Assembly (NCBI GenBank): GCA_949361645.1
Contig: OX442437.1
Coordinates: forward strand, 5,722,026-5,786,025
Direction of reading: 5' to 3'
Length of the DNA stretch: 64,000 nt
From: Spongilla lacustris
Lineage: Eukaryota > Porifera > Demospongiae > Spongillida > Spongillidae
The notes under the pieces: model-generated
Told to the model about the DNA's origin: nothing
Database searches by the model: none
What the model saw: the letters and a program-made list of their open reading frames with translations, nothing else
Shown: one piece after another, positions 12,844-22,691 of the stretch
How positions within the stretch are numbered: position 1 is the first letter of the stretch
How the letters are laid out: each line of letters opens with the position of its first letter
Translations under genes and position numbers: made by a program

Positions 12844-14064
12844 ATGGCTTCAGCAGATACACTAGGGCGACTTTTGGCCGTTACCAACAAGACGTCGGGT
12901 AGAGACAACCTTTGTAGGTGGGCAATCGATGGTGCATCTTTTCCCATGCTCACGTGTATCTCCGTCTTGCTAGGCTACTACAGTACGCCTCCAAGTTCTT
13001 GTCTTGGGCTCTGGAAAGTCGCTCGTCAAGTTTGGAACTTGCGGCGAAATTGAAACAGCTGGAGACGTCCATCAGCACGGCTAGAAAGCGTACGCCTTCA
13101 TATCCCCCTATGGTCTCCCCATACCCTCCTATATCTCCCCATACCCTCCTATATCTCCCCACACCCTCCTATATCTCCCCATACCCTCCTATATCTCCCA
13201 CACCCTCCTATATCTCCCCACACCCTCCTATATCTCCCACACCCTCCTATATCTCCCCATACCCTCCTATATCTCCCCACACCCTCCTATATCTCCCCAT
13301 ACCCTCCTATATCTCCCCACACCCTCCTATATCTCCCCACACCCTCCTATATCTCCCCACACCCTCCTATATCTCCCCACACCCTCCTATATCTCCCCAC
13401 ACCCTCCTATATCTCCCCATACCCTCCTATATCTCCCCATACCCTCCTATATCTCTCCATACCCCATACCTGTATAATTATTAGCTTGGTCCAAAATCTC
13501 ATCTTGTTTTCCCTCCACACTTTTGATTCTCCCCACCCATCCCTACCAGTATTTCGTCTAGGTAAGAGTGCAGATCACTTCCGTGCAGCTTTGCAGACTA
13601 TCCACCTCACTGATGTCACACTGAGAGTGCTCATCACCCTGAACAAGCTCAACAGAGCCTTCTACCTCATCATTGACAACCTCTTATGGGCCGCCAAGAT
13701 GAACCTTGTTAAGGTCAACGTGGAGTGGTGGACCACGTGGGGCATGAGGTTCTGGCTCCTGGCCATTCTTCTTGGTCTGTCCCGGGATATGTACGAGTTG
13801 TATGTTTTGACAAAAACCGTTCAGAGGACAACTGTCCCATCAGGGGAACAGCCTTCCCTCCATCATGCGGCAATTGAGGCACTCCGCAGGAACCCACCCC
13901 TGGCCCTTGACTTGGTCAAGAACAGCACAGACGTTTTCATCCCCTCAGCCAAGCTGGAACTGATGCGTGTGTCGGGAGGCGTGGTGGGTATAATGGGCGT
14001 GGTTTCCTCTCTGGCGAGCCTCCTGCCCATCTGGAATGATTGGTGGATGCTCAAGTACAGCTAA
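12844..14064 (+). CDS. PEX11: PEX11 peroxisomal membrane elongation factor
   Basis: Acts in the peroxisome membrane to remodel and elongate it before fission. Three exons (12844-12917, 12974-13089, 13550-14064) join in phase to 234 aa, the usual family length. Typical features are the N-terminal amphipathic region (SGRDNLCRLLQYASKFLSWA), the ARKLFRLGKS segment at the exon 2/3 join, NRAFYLIIDNLLWA, and the C-terminal PPLALDLVKNSTDVFIP followed by a glycine-rich hydrophobic stretch (SGGVVGIMGVVSSLASLLP). It is closest in layout to the alpha/beta forms. Intron 2 is filled by a 20-bp tandem repeat. It is divergent from the WD40 gene. Confidence 0.93.
13105..13470. repeat. 20-bp pyrimidine-rich minisatellite in PEX11 intron 2
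   Basis: The unit ACCCTCCTATATCTCCCCAY repeats about 18 times (Y is C or T), with a few one-base-shorter copies. It fills most of the 460-bp intron upstream of the exon 3 acceptor. Confidence 0.92.
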
Positions 14065-15252
14065 CTAAAGCCTGGGAACCGGAGGGCTTATGCAAACAGG
14101 CCCTTTGTACATGTGATACTCACCACAGATGTTGATTTGTGACCATGCTTGCACTGCTTTTAATTTTTATGAATTGATGTATTGTTTGTGTGGAACACAA
14201 GTTGTACACATACCAGCACAGGGTACATGTACATGTGAAGCCTTTTTAATGGAAAGGAGGAGGAGCCTATGGCTATGCTACTTGTGAATTTACATGGACA
14301 TATATGATATGATCTTCTGTAAGCTAGGTGAGATACATAGAGAAGGTGACTTGAGAGACCTCGTGCCCAGACCTCCATATACTTTGTATGACGTGCACAT
14401 GTCCTGATTCCAATATGTATTTTGAGTTTTCCTTAAGGTAGGTCACTGATGATGGTTGGAGTATCGGATGTCAGACAGGTGTGCCACCTGGAGGGGTGTG
14501 TTGGCTCATCTCCTGTGTTAGCATGTCCCCTGCACAGCTGTGTGCGTAGGTGTTGTGTTGTTTTTGTGGAGTGTTAGTATCATACTGGGGTACAGGAAGG
14601 GTTCAGGAGGGATTTTTTAAAACCATTTTTATAATTCTGCCTATAGCTGCTGATAATTGCTTAGCTAAATAGACTTCATTTGCAATTTGATAAAAATTCA
14701 GCGTTGAACAAAATAGCAGCATAATGTACAAGTGCATTATTGTTCCAATTATTGGCAATCGTAGACTGGCCTGAAGGTAGGTCCTACTGCAACAGCCTTA
14801 TAAGGGGAACAGCAGCCATATATGGTCTTTGTGACTTCACGGATTGTACTGTCAAGACTGTAAAACACAAAATCAATTTAGTGCTCTCTCTGTCCCTCCT
14901 CCCTCCCCACCATACTCCTCCCTCCTTCCCCAACTTACTCCTCCCTCCCTCCCTCCTCCCTCCCTCCTCCCCTTATTCCTCCCTCCCTCCTCCCCTTACT
15001 CCTCCCTCCCTCCTCCCCTTATTCCTCCCTCCCTCCTCCCCTTACTCCTCCTCCCTCCCTCCTCCCCTTATTCCTCCCTCCCTCCTCCCCTTACTCCTCC
15101 CTCCCCTCCTCCCCTTACTCCTCCCTCCATCCTCCCCTTATTCCTCCCTCCCTCCTCCCCTTACTCCTCCCTCCCTCCTCCCCTTATTCCTCCCTCCCTC
15201 CTCCCCTTACTCCTCTCTCCCTCCTCCTTCTTTACCCTTCCTCAACAAGTAC
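14065..15252. other. Intergenic, no gene seen; C/T-rich array
   Basis: Lies downstream of PEX11 and downstream of the minus-strand Pro/Thr gene. 14065-14880 shows no coding signal I can support. 14885-15235 is a CTCCCTCC-type array with units near TTACTCCTCCCTCCCTCCTC. The open frames in it are low-complexity artefacts. Confidence 0.7.
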
Positions 15253-16206
15253 CTACCCTATATTGTCCATCTCCTCATAGCTACAAGTGGAGGCGCACAG
15301 CTTGCTCTGACTGTTAGGTGTGAACTGGTTAGTTGTCTGGGGAACACTGCTGCCAGGGCAAGGTGGAGCTAGGCGTGGGAGGAATTTTTGATTCATTTTG
15401 AACACAATTTACAAAATTGAGAGCAGATGCCCCGCCCCCAACACAACAGAGACAATGTATGTGTGCTGCTTGCTGTACAGGTGAATGCAATGCACATGTA
15501 TGCACACTTCACACACTGTCTCCCTCTCTCCCTCCCTGTGTGTGCTTTTTTTTTTACCTGTTGGTACTTGTGTTGGCACTTGTGTTGGTACTTGTGTTGG
15601 TACTTGTGTTGGCACTTTTGTTGGTACTTGTGTTGGCACTTGTGTTGGCACTTGTGTTGGCACTTGTGTTGGTACTTGTGTTGGTACTTGTGTTGGGGAT
15701 TCACCACTGACAGGTGGTGTTGATATTTCAGTCAGACTTGTACCATTCGTTAGACTGCCAGAATCTGAGGGAGAAGCATACCAAGGTGTCATTATTAAAT
15801 ACATGACTTATTTTTTTATTTAGCTTGTTCATTCATTACCTTGAATAGCCTGGGAACTATTCAATATAATTATTAGAAACGGATCAATAAACAACTGCCC
15901 TTCATTAAAATCTTGATTGTAGAGGGCATTTTCGATTAAAATGTACCAAACTAAATTTATTTAAATTGTTTTGCTCACAAATAATAGCTACATACCCCGG
16001 TAAGTTCATTAGATAATGTTAATACACTTTCATAACTTAGTACTTGCTGGTAAACGCCAGGCGTATAAATTCAAATACATTCTGACGTACCCAGTTCTTC
16101 CGTTGTAGCACAAGTATAAATGGGGCGGTTCAAAGCTCCCACGGCAATGGTCTTATGAGGCGGGCAGCAGTTGTAGAAGATCTTGGTAACGTTGCGAATC
16201 AAACCG
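15253..16206 (-). CDS. Unknown Cys- and Pro/Thr-repeat protein, 3' part
   Basis: Three exons join in phase on the minus strand: 16206-16091, 15764-15558 and 15368-15253. The first encodes GLIRNVTKIFYNCCPPHKT and onward, with a CC pair. The second encodes a short Ser/Thr-rich stretch followed by about eleven tetrapeptides QVPT from a 12-bp DNA repeat. The last ends CASTCSYEEMDNIG then TAG. N-glycosylation sequons (NVT, NGT), cysteines and the mucin-like repeat suggest a secreted or extracellular product. The 5' end is not found and may lie across the 200-N gap. The family is not recognised. Confidence 0.5.
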
Positions 16207-16234
16207 CTGCAAAAGCATTACATATTAAAGACAT

Positions 16235-16335
16235 GAGTATACGAGGTCAAATCCATCACGTCGCAGCAGTGGATGGATTACATCACCGCTACGTTCAACC
16301 GCTGCTGTGACGTGATGGATCTGGGTACGAGACTA
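16235..16335. repeat. Short foldback sequence
   Basis: ATCCATCACGTCGCAGCAG near 16251 is matched in inverse orientation by CTGCTGTGACGTGATGGAT ending at 16320. Weaker symmetry extends outward (TACGAG near both edges). It is probably a small foldback element or a relic of one. Confidence 0.6.
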
Positions 16336-16467
16336 TATACGAGGGAGCTTTGTCATTGAACGAAGTGATTAACGTTAAAATGCCATTCATGAAATCAGCG
16401 CTTTTTGTCTTAAAAAAAAAAAAAATGAAATTCTACTGATTTCATAGCACAGCATCCACTTCAATTC

Positions 16468-16667
16468 NNNNNNNNNNNNNNNNNNNNNNNNNNNNNNNNN
16501 NNNNNNNNNNNNNNNNNNNNNNNNNNNNNNNNNNNNNNNNNNNNNNNNNNNNNNNNNNNNNNNNNNNNNNNNNNNNNNNNNNNNNNNNNNNNNNNNNNNN
16601 NNNNNNNNNNNNNNNNNNNNNNNNNNNNNNNNNNNNNNNNNNNNNNNNNNNNNNNNNNNNNNNNNNN
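16468..16667. other. Assembly gap (200 N)
   Basis: Exactly 200 N, a default scaffolding gap size, so true distance and content are unknown. The flanks at 16.2-17.5 kb are contig ends and may be less well polished. Confidence 1.
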
Positions 16668-16794
16668 GGCAGATCGAAAACGGGTGTAACATATTCGGCG
16701 CTTAGAGAGCTTTGTTCCCAACTCGCCACTGACCAACTCGTACAGTAGTGCGTACACGTCACAAGGGCAAACAACAACCCATCACAATACATCA

Positions 16795-16843
16795 CACACA
16801 CACACACACACACACTGCACACAAACATCTCGTACACGTACGT

Positions 16844-16876
<33 letters not shown>

Positions 16877-16912
16877 TGCACACAAACATCTCGTACACGT
16901 ACGTTGCACACG

Positions 16913-16957
<45 letters not shown>
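16795..16957. repeat. (CA)n tracts with a duplicated 40-bp block
   Basis: Three CA arrays are separated by two copies of CTCGTACACGTACGTTGCAC with flanking bases. The sequence from here to 17503 shows no gene I can support. The first exon (signal peptide) of the proteoglycan gene may lie in 16.98-17.46 kb but was not identified. Confidence 0.75.
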
Positions 16958-16959
<2 letters not shown>

Positions 16960-17503
16960 GTAAGCTCATTTTCTAGTTGTTATCCGTAGCCATATATGGA
17001 AGTGTTTCATCTTCGTGGTTCCAAGTGTTGTCCATTGCTCTCAATGTGGTGAATATTAAAGCCATTACCTTGTGGTTCTCTTGTCATCTAACTGCAAATT
17101 AGGCAACAGTGTATTTGGTAGACCCCAGTAACCTGATATTGTGATTACACTGCTTAACAACTAAGTCACTGCCTCCCCCTCCCCCATGTAACACATAAGA
17201 CCTCTGCCACACTTCACTAAGAATAATGGATTTTAGCATGACCTGATGACCCTAGCAGCTTTCTTTATGACACTGGAGCAGACAGGCTGGCACCCTGTTG
17301 GAATGAGTTACACACTAGCCACCTGTCACGGTCCCAGCGTTGCCAAGACAACTTGTCCAGGCTATTGATTCAAGGGGGTAGATTGCTCTGATGGAAATAC
17401 CACAACATTAGTTGCCATGAGTATTGATAGGAATCATTGGGTGGAGTGGCATTGCCCAGCTGTTGACCATCTTCCCTTCCCTTCCCTTCCCTTCCCTTTA
17501 AAG

Positions 17504-20328
17504 TGGCTGCTGCCTTTGGAGGCGGTTACTATGAACTTCACCTTCCGTCTCCAAGAGAAGAGTACCTTACATCATCGCTCAAGTTCAACTCCTCCAGAGG
17601 GTCCGGGCTACTCCTGGCCGCACTGGGGCAGGACAACACCAGCTACGTCGCCGTTGGCCTGGACCACTGGAGGATTGTGGTCTCTGCCCTTAGCCCCGAT
17701 GGGATGAACAGAGGGAGCACCTTTGTCCCCTCGTGGAACAGTGCTGCCTGGTGGGGACCTCAGGGTTCAAGTGAACTACAGCAGTGTGGTGGTCACCTTG
17801 AATGAGGGCAACACTTGGAACCTGTCCATCCAACCAATCACCTTCTCGACTGTCTATGTTGGGGGCGTGCCTTCGTTCATCGACGATCCTTTCTTCTCGC
17901 TGCCCGTCTCGAGCAGCTTCACAGGCTGCATCAGCAACGTGACCGCCAACAATGCTAGTCTGACCTTTGTACCTGCCTACGGCCTTGAGCTGGGCTGCTG
18001 CCCCGTCACCCAGTCATGTGAGCTGGACCTTCTACGGCCACGCCTCCTCCCTGAACGTACCTCTCCCGGCAGATCAAAGTATCCAGTCTACGTTTGAACT
18101 GAGCATGGGACTTTTAGTGGAGGGGGATGGAACACTCTTGTACTCCACCACGGGCAACTCCCTCCCTGGCCGCAGAGGTAGTGGGTGGAGTTGTGGTCGT
18201 ACAACTTTGGACCTTGGGCGATGTCGCCCTCAATGTGAGCTGTGGGGGTGACCATGTCCGATGGTGGGGTGGCACGTTCTGAGCCTGGCAGTGAGCCCCA
18301 CCCTCGTCACATGCTCCGTGGATGCCGTAAACAACAGCGTGGTTGTTGACAGTCTGTACCCTCTTGGGAGTGAGCTGAACTTTGGATTGCAGAGGGTTCT
18401 GGGCGTCACAACAGCAGGATTCAGCGGCTCTGTCCGGCACCTCCAGCTCAACCAGCGCGACATTTCAGCCCACCTTACTCCAGATCCGCTTCCAGACGGC
18501 CCCTTTGTAGCCGGAATCTGCCCCTGCCAGCTCTTCGAATACAACATTTGGGACAGCGTCTCCGTGGTGACAAAGACCGCAGGCGTTCAGCAGGGGGGAG
18601 GCGTCCTGATCAACGGTAATGTCTTCACTCTGAACCTCCCCATCGACCACTCGGTGGAGGGCGATGCCCTCAGAGCCCTCTACTATGACGCCATTGTCTT
18701 CAGCGTGACCACACCCCCTAGTTATGGCTCTATTAGATTAGGTTCCACATCTTCCACAGCTCCAAAGGTGTCCACCTTCAGATACTCTGACTTTGCATCT
18801 GGTTCTGTTTTCTACCAGCAAGACGGGGGCATGAGCGGCGTGGATACTTCCGTGTTGGAGGCCATTGTGGTCTGTGGGGGGAGGACGAGGCACCTGGCCC
18901 GCGTGACCCTCCACATCAGCATCGGGCACCACCCTTACAGCACCTCCTTGCACGACCTTGAGGTGGTGGTGGGCACCAGGGCCCTCATCACAAACCTACA
19001 CCATCGCCTTTGCAGACATTGGGACTTCCCCTAGCGACATCAAGTACACCCTGGTCCAGGTCTCCACCATGTCTGGGGTGGGAAGCACTCCCGGTACAGT
19101 TGAAAATATATTTGGTGCAGCGCAGGTGTACTTCACGCAAGCGGACATTGATGCAGGTCAGATTGTGTTCAGCCATAACATGGCGGCTGGCTTACAACCA
19201 ATCGTCATCGAACTGCGCATCAGTGACGCCAGCAGTCAGCCTGTGACCTCCCAGGTGGCTGTGTTTCCTCACCTGCCGCTGTTCAATGTCACGACTGGCA
19301 GGTCCCCAGGCCTTGTTGCTCGCACCAGTGTCCGCCTGGGACCTGCCAACCTTCTGACCGTCACCAACTTCAACCACCAGTTCCCCGCGGTTGTCTACAA
19401 GGTCACCACTCCACCCAGGCAGGGGTACATCGTAGCCAAGCTCGGAGACCTTTGGGGCAACGCAAGCAGCTTCACGCAGGCTCAGCTCAACAATGGCAAT
19501 GTGCTGTATGTCCACACGGGCGTGGCAGGTCTGGACAGCCTCAGGTACAGGGTCTATGGGCTCTCCTACCTGTTTCCCAGCTCAAACCTGACAGGTCCGG
19601 ACGGGAAGCTCGAAATCGACATCATCCAGCTCAGCAACATGTCCCTGTGGGCTTCCAACATTACCGTGGATGAAGGAATGGGCGTGGTCATCAATTCGAC
19701 GTCCGTTGGCGTCGCCGTGGTAGTCGAAGGTGTGGGGGGCGTGGCCCTGGTCGAAGAGGGCATCCAGATTAGCATCCTGGGCCCCTTCCATGGATCGCTC
19801 AGCCTCTCTGGCCTCGCGGTGGGCAACAGCTCCTTCAGTCTGCGTCAGCTGAGGTCAGGCCAGCTGACGTATACCCACGATGGGAGCGAGGTGCATGGGG
19901 ACTCGTTCCAGCTCTCTGCCCGAGCCCTGCTGGGGCTTGCCTCCAACTACACCACCGTAACGGTGGTGGTGCCCATCATTGTCGTTCCCGTTGACAACCA
20001 CGCCCCCTCACTGATACAGAGGACCCCCATAAATCCGAGCGAGGGTCTGTGGGTGGCCGTGACCTCCGACATGCTTGAGGCAACTGACCCAGACCTGCCA
20101 CAGGCAGATTTGAACATCAGCGTGTCTGTGAATGTATCGGATGGGTTTGGTGGGTACTTTGTGTACAGGAGTGGGATGGAGAAGGTTGACACACTGAAGC
20201 CGATCGCTTCCTTCATGATGAGCGACATCTACCTTGGCCATATCATGTTTGTACACAGCTTTGGCTATGCCCTGAATGGAGTGGTACTGGTTGTGGTCAC
20301 TGATGCAGGAGGACTTCTGTGTACAGGG
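17504..20328 (+). CDS. CSPG4-like: CSPG4/NG2-like proteoglycan, N-terminal part (frame broken)
   Basis: Extracellular part of a membrane proteoglycan. From a 3' splice site after TTTAAAG, the sequence encodes two laminin-G domains (about 17504-18010 and 18010-18530). About five CSPG repeats follow, recognisable by blocks like FTQADIDAGQIVFSHN and FTQAQLNNGNVLYVHT. The exon ends at a GTAGGT donor at 20329. The protein reads well only if the frame changes near 17707, 18015, 18163, 18254 and 18995; each change is explained by one base. These could be residual sequencing indels, since the region begins 0.8 kb from a gap, or real lesions. No signal-peptide exon was found. Domain order (two LamG, then many CSPG repeats, one TM, PDZ ligand) matches CSPG4/NG2 rather than FRAS1/FREM. 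Confidence 0.75.
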
Positions 20329-20339
20329 GTAGGTGTACA

Positions 20340-20745
20340 TGTACTGTGTGTGTATGTGTATGTATGTGTGTGTGCATATGTGTATGTATGTGTGTGTGCA
20401 TGTGTGTATGTATGTGTGTGTGCATGTGTGTGTGTATGTGTGTATGTATGTGTGTGCATGTGTGTATGTATGTGTGTGTGTGCATGTGTGTATGTACGTG
20501 TGTGTGTGTTTTGTGCGCACATGTACATGTGTTTTGTGCGCACATGTACTTGTGTTTTGTGCGCACATGTACATGTGTTTTGTGCGCACATGTACATGTG
20601 TTTTGTGCGTACATGTACATGTGTTTTGTGCGCACATGTACATGTGTTTTGTGCGCACATGTACATGTGTTTTGTGCGCACATGTACATGTGTTTTGTGC
20701 GCACATGTACATGTGTTTTGTGCGTACATGTACATGTATTTGTAT
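20340..20745. repeat. (TG)n-type array and 23-bp tandem repeat
   Basis: Variable TGTGTATG repeats (20340-20505) are followed by about ten copies of a 23-bp unit containing TTTTGTGCGCACATGTACAT, itself partly palindromic. It lies in the 2.36-kb proteoglycan intron 20329-22691. Confidence 0.9.
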
Positions 20746-20869
20746 TGTATGTATTGCACATTGTTGGGTGTGGTTATGTCTGCACACACATGTCTTCTTC
20801 TAAGCCTCAGGCAAGCTGTTTGTGTATACATATTGTGGTGGTACAGATGTCAGATGTGATAACTCCTTA

Positions 20870-20952
20870 TTAAAACTGAACTTTTACCCATATTCATATG
20901 ATGTAATTCTTTAGTTAAAACTGAACTTTTGCCCATATTCATTTGAGTTGCT
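20870..20952. repeat. Two copies of a CAACTCAAATGA-family repeat
   Basis: AAAACTGAACTTTTACCCAT and a near-identical downstream copy lie in direct orientation, ending TTCATTTGAGTTGC. The same motif in both orientations forms the foldback at 62650-62739, and a single arm occurs near 6324. Confidence 0.6.
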
Positions 20953-21245
20953 GGTGACAAGTCTGCCAGGAAGTCACCTTGTGTATGCTGCTGGCCTTAA
21001 AAGGTGTTTTTTTTTTTGGTTTTTGGTTTTTGGTTTTTGGTGCACATATGGTAGCTTCAAATGAAGAAAGATGACCAAAACCAGGTGGGATGGTGGGATG
21101 ATGGGATGGTGGGATAATGTAACATGGTTACAGCTGTAGCATACTTGTGCGTGACCTGCTGCTGAATGTAGGCTAAGGGTTTGACTATCCCACCCTAAAT
21201 AATTTCCTCATAAAGCGATTTTTTTTAATGCACATTTGTATGGGC

Positions 21246-21912
21246 ACTGTGTGAGCACTGTATCAGCAGTGTGTGAGCACTGTATCAGCAGTGTGTGAGC
21301 ACTGTATCAGCAGTGTGTGAGCACTGTATCAGCAGTGTGTGAGCACTATATCAGCAGTGTGTGAGCACTGTATCAGCAGTGTGTGAGCACTGTATTAGCA
21401 GTGTGTGAGCACTGTATCAGCAGTGTGTGAGCACTGTATCAGCAGTGTGTGAGCACTATATCAGCAGTGTGTGAGCACTGTATTAGCAGTGTGTGAGCAC
21501 TGTATCAGCAGTGTGTGAGCACTGTATCAGCAGTGTGTGAGCACTATATCAGCAGTGTGTGAGCACTGTATCAGCAGTGTGTGAGCACTGTATTAGCAGT
21601 GTGTGAGCACTGTATCAGCAGTGTGTGAGCACTGTGTCAGCAGTGTGTGAGCACTGTATCAGCAGTGTGAGCATTGTATCAGCAGTGTGTGAGCACTGTA
21701 TCAGCAGTGTGTGAGCACTGTATCAGCAGTGTGTGAGCACTGTATCAGCAGTGTGTGAGCACTGTGTCAGCAGTGTGTGAGCACTGTATCAGCAGTGTGA
21801 GCATTGTATCAGCAGTGTGTGAGCACTGTATCAGCAGTGTGTGAGCATTGTATCAGCAGTGTGTGAGCACTGTATCAGCAGTGTATCAGCACTATCAGCA
21901 GTGTGTGAGCAC
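21246..21912. repeat. 20-bp minisatellite, about 33 copies
   Basis: The unit GTGTGAGCACTGTATCAGCA repeats head to tail, with variants (TATTAGCA, TATATCAG, GTGTCAGC) arranged in higher-order groups. It lies in the proteoglycan intron. There are no unique spacers, so it is not a CRISPR array. Confidence 0.95.
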
Positions 21913-22037
21913 TCTTTTGTATAGAGATGATGAACACAATCATGCTGCCATATTATACACACGACTATAGCTATAGTTGTTAAGACATGTTATGGTATAA
22001 ATGTTTATAGGCACCAAATGACTACCTTCTTTTTCCC

Positions 22038-22674
22038 ACCCTCCCCTCCCCTCCCCTCCCCTCCCCTCCCCTCCCCTCCCCTCCCCTCCCCTCCCCTCCC
22101 CTCCCCTCCCCTCCCCTCCCCTCCCCTCCCCTCCCCTCCCCTCCCCTCCCCTCCCCTCCCCTCCCCTCCCCTCCCCTCCCCTCCCCTCCCCTCCCCTCCC
22201 CTCCCCTCCCCTCCCCTCCCCTCCCCTCCCCTCCCCTCCCCTCCCCTCCCCTCCCCTCCCCTCCCCTCCCCTCCCCTCCCCTCCCCTCCCCTCCCCTCCC
22301 CTCCCCTCCCCTCCCCTCCCCTCCCCTCCCCTCCCCTCCCCTCCCCTCCCCTCCCCTCCCCTCCCCTCCCCTCCCCTCCCCTCCCCTCCCCTCCCCTCCC
22401 CTCCCCTCCCCTCCCCTCCCCTCCCCTCCCCTCCCCTCCCCTCCCCTCCCCTCCCCTCCCCTCCCCTCCCCTCCCCTCCCCTCCCCTCCCCTCCCCTCCC
22501 CTCCCCTCCCCTCCCCTCCCCTCCCCTCCCCTCCCCTCCCCTCCCCTCCCCTCCCCTCCCCTCCCCTCCCCTCCCCTCCCCTCCCCTCCCCTCCCCTCCC
22601 CTCCCCTCCCCTCCCCTCCCCTCCCCTCCCCTCCCCTCCCCTCCCCTCCCCTCCCCTCCCCTCCCCTCCCCTCC
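22038..22674. repeat. Pure (CCCTC)n array, about 127 copies
   Basis: An essentially uninterrupted pentanucleotide array of about 635 bp ends roughly 20 bp before the 3' splice site at 22691. It is pyrimidine on the transcribed-sense strand and G-rich on the other. The long PLPSP-type and EGRGG-type open frames through it are artefacts. Confidence 0.97.
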
Positions 22675-22691
22675 TCTTACACTTCACACAG

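Noticed and set aside
12750..12953. Upstream in-frame extension of the WD40 protein to an ATG at 12953
   Set aside because: It would overlap the PEX11 start on the other strand; the ATG at 12749 fits the compact divergent arrangement better.
16668..16757. Minus-strand stretch resembling a kinase segment (YALLYELVSGEL)
   Set aside because: Too short, cut by the gap, no supported splice sites, and the usual residues between YA and LYEL are missing.
20265..20873. Cys/Val- or His/Thr-rich frames
   Set aside because: Produced by TG/CA microsatellites and the 23-bp repeat in the proteoglycan intron; the real exon ends at 20328.
21246..21912. Regular 20-bp repeats resembling a CRISPR array
   Set aside because: Head-to-tail tandem copies without spacers in an animal gene intron; an ordinary minisatellite.
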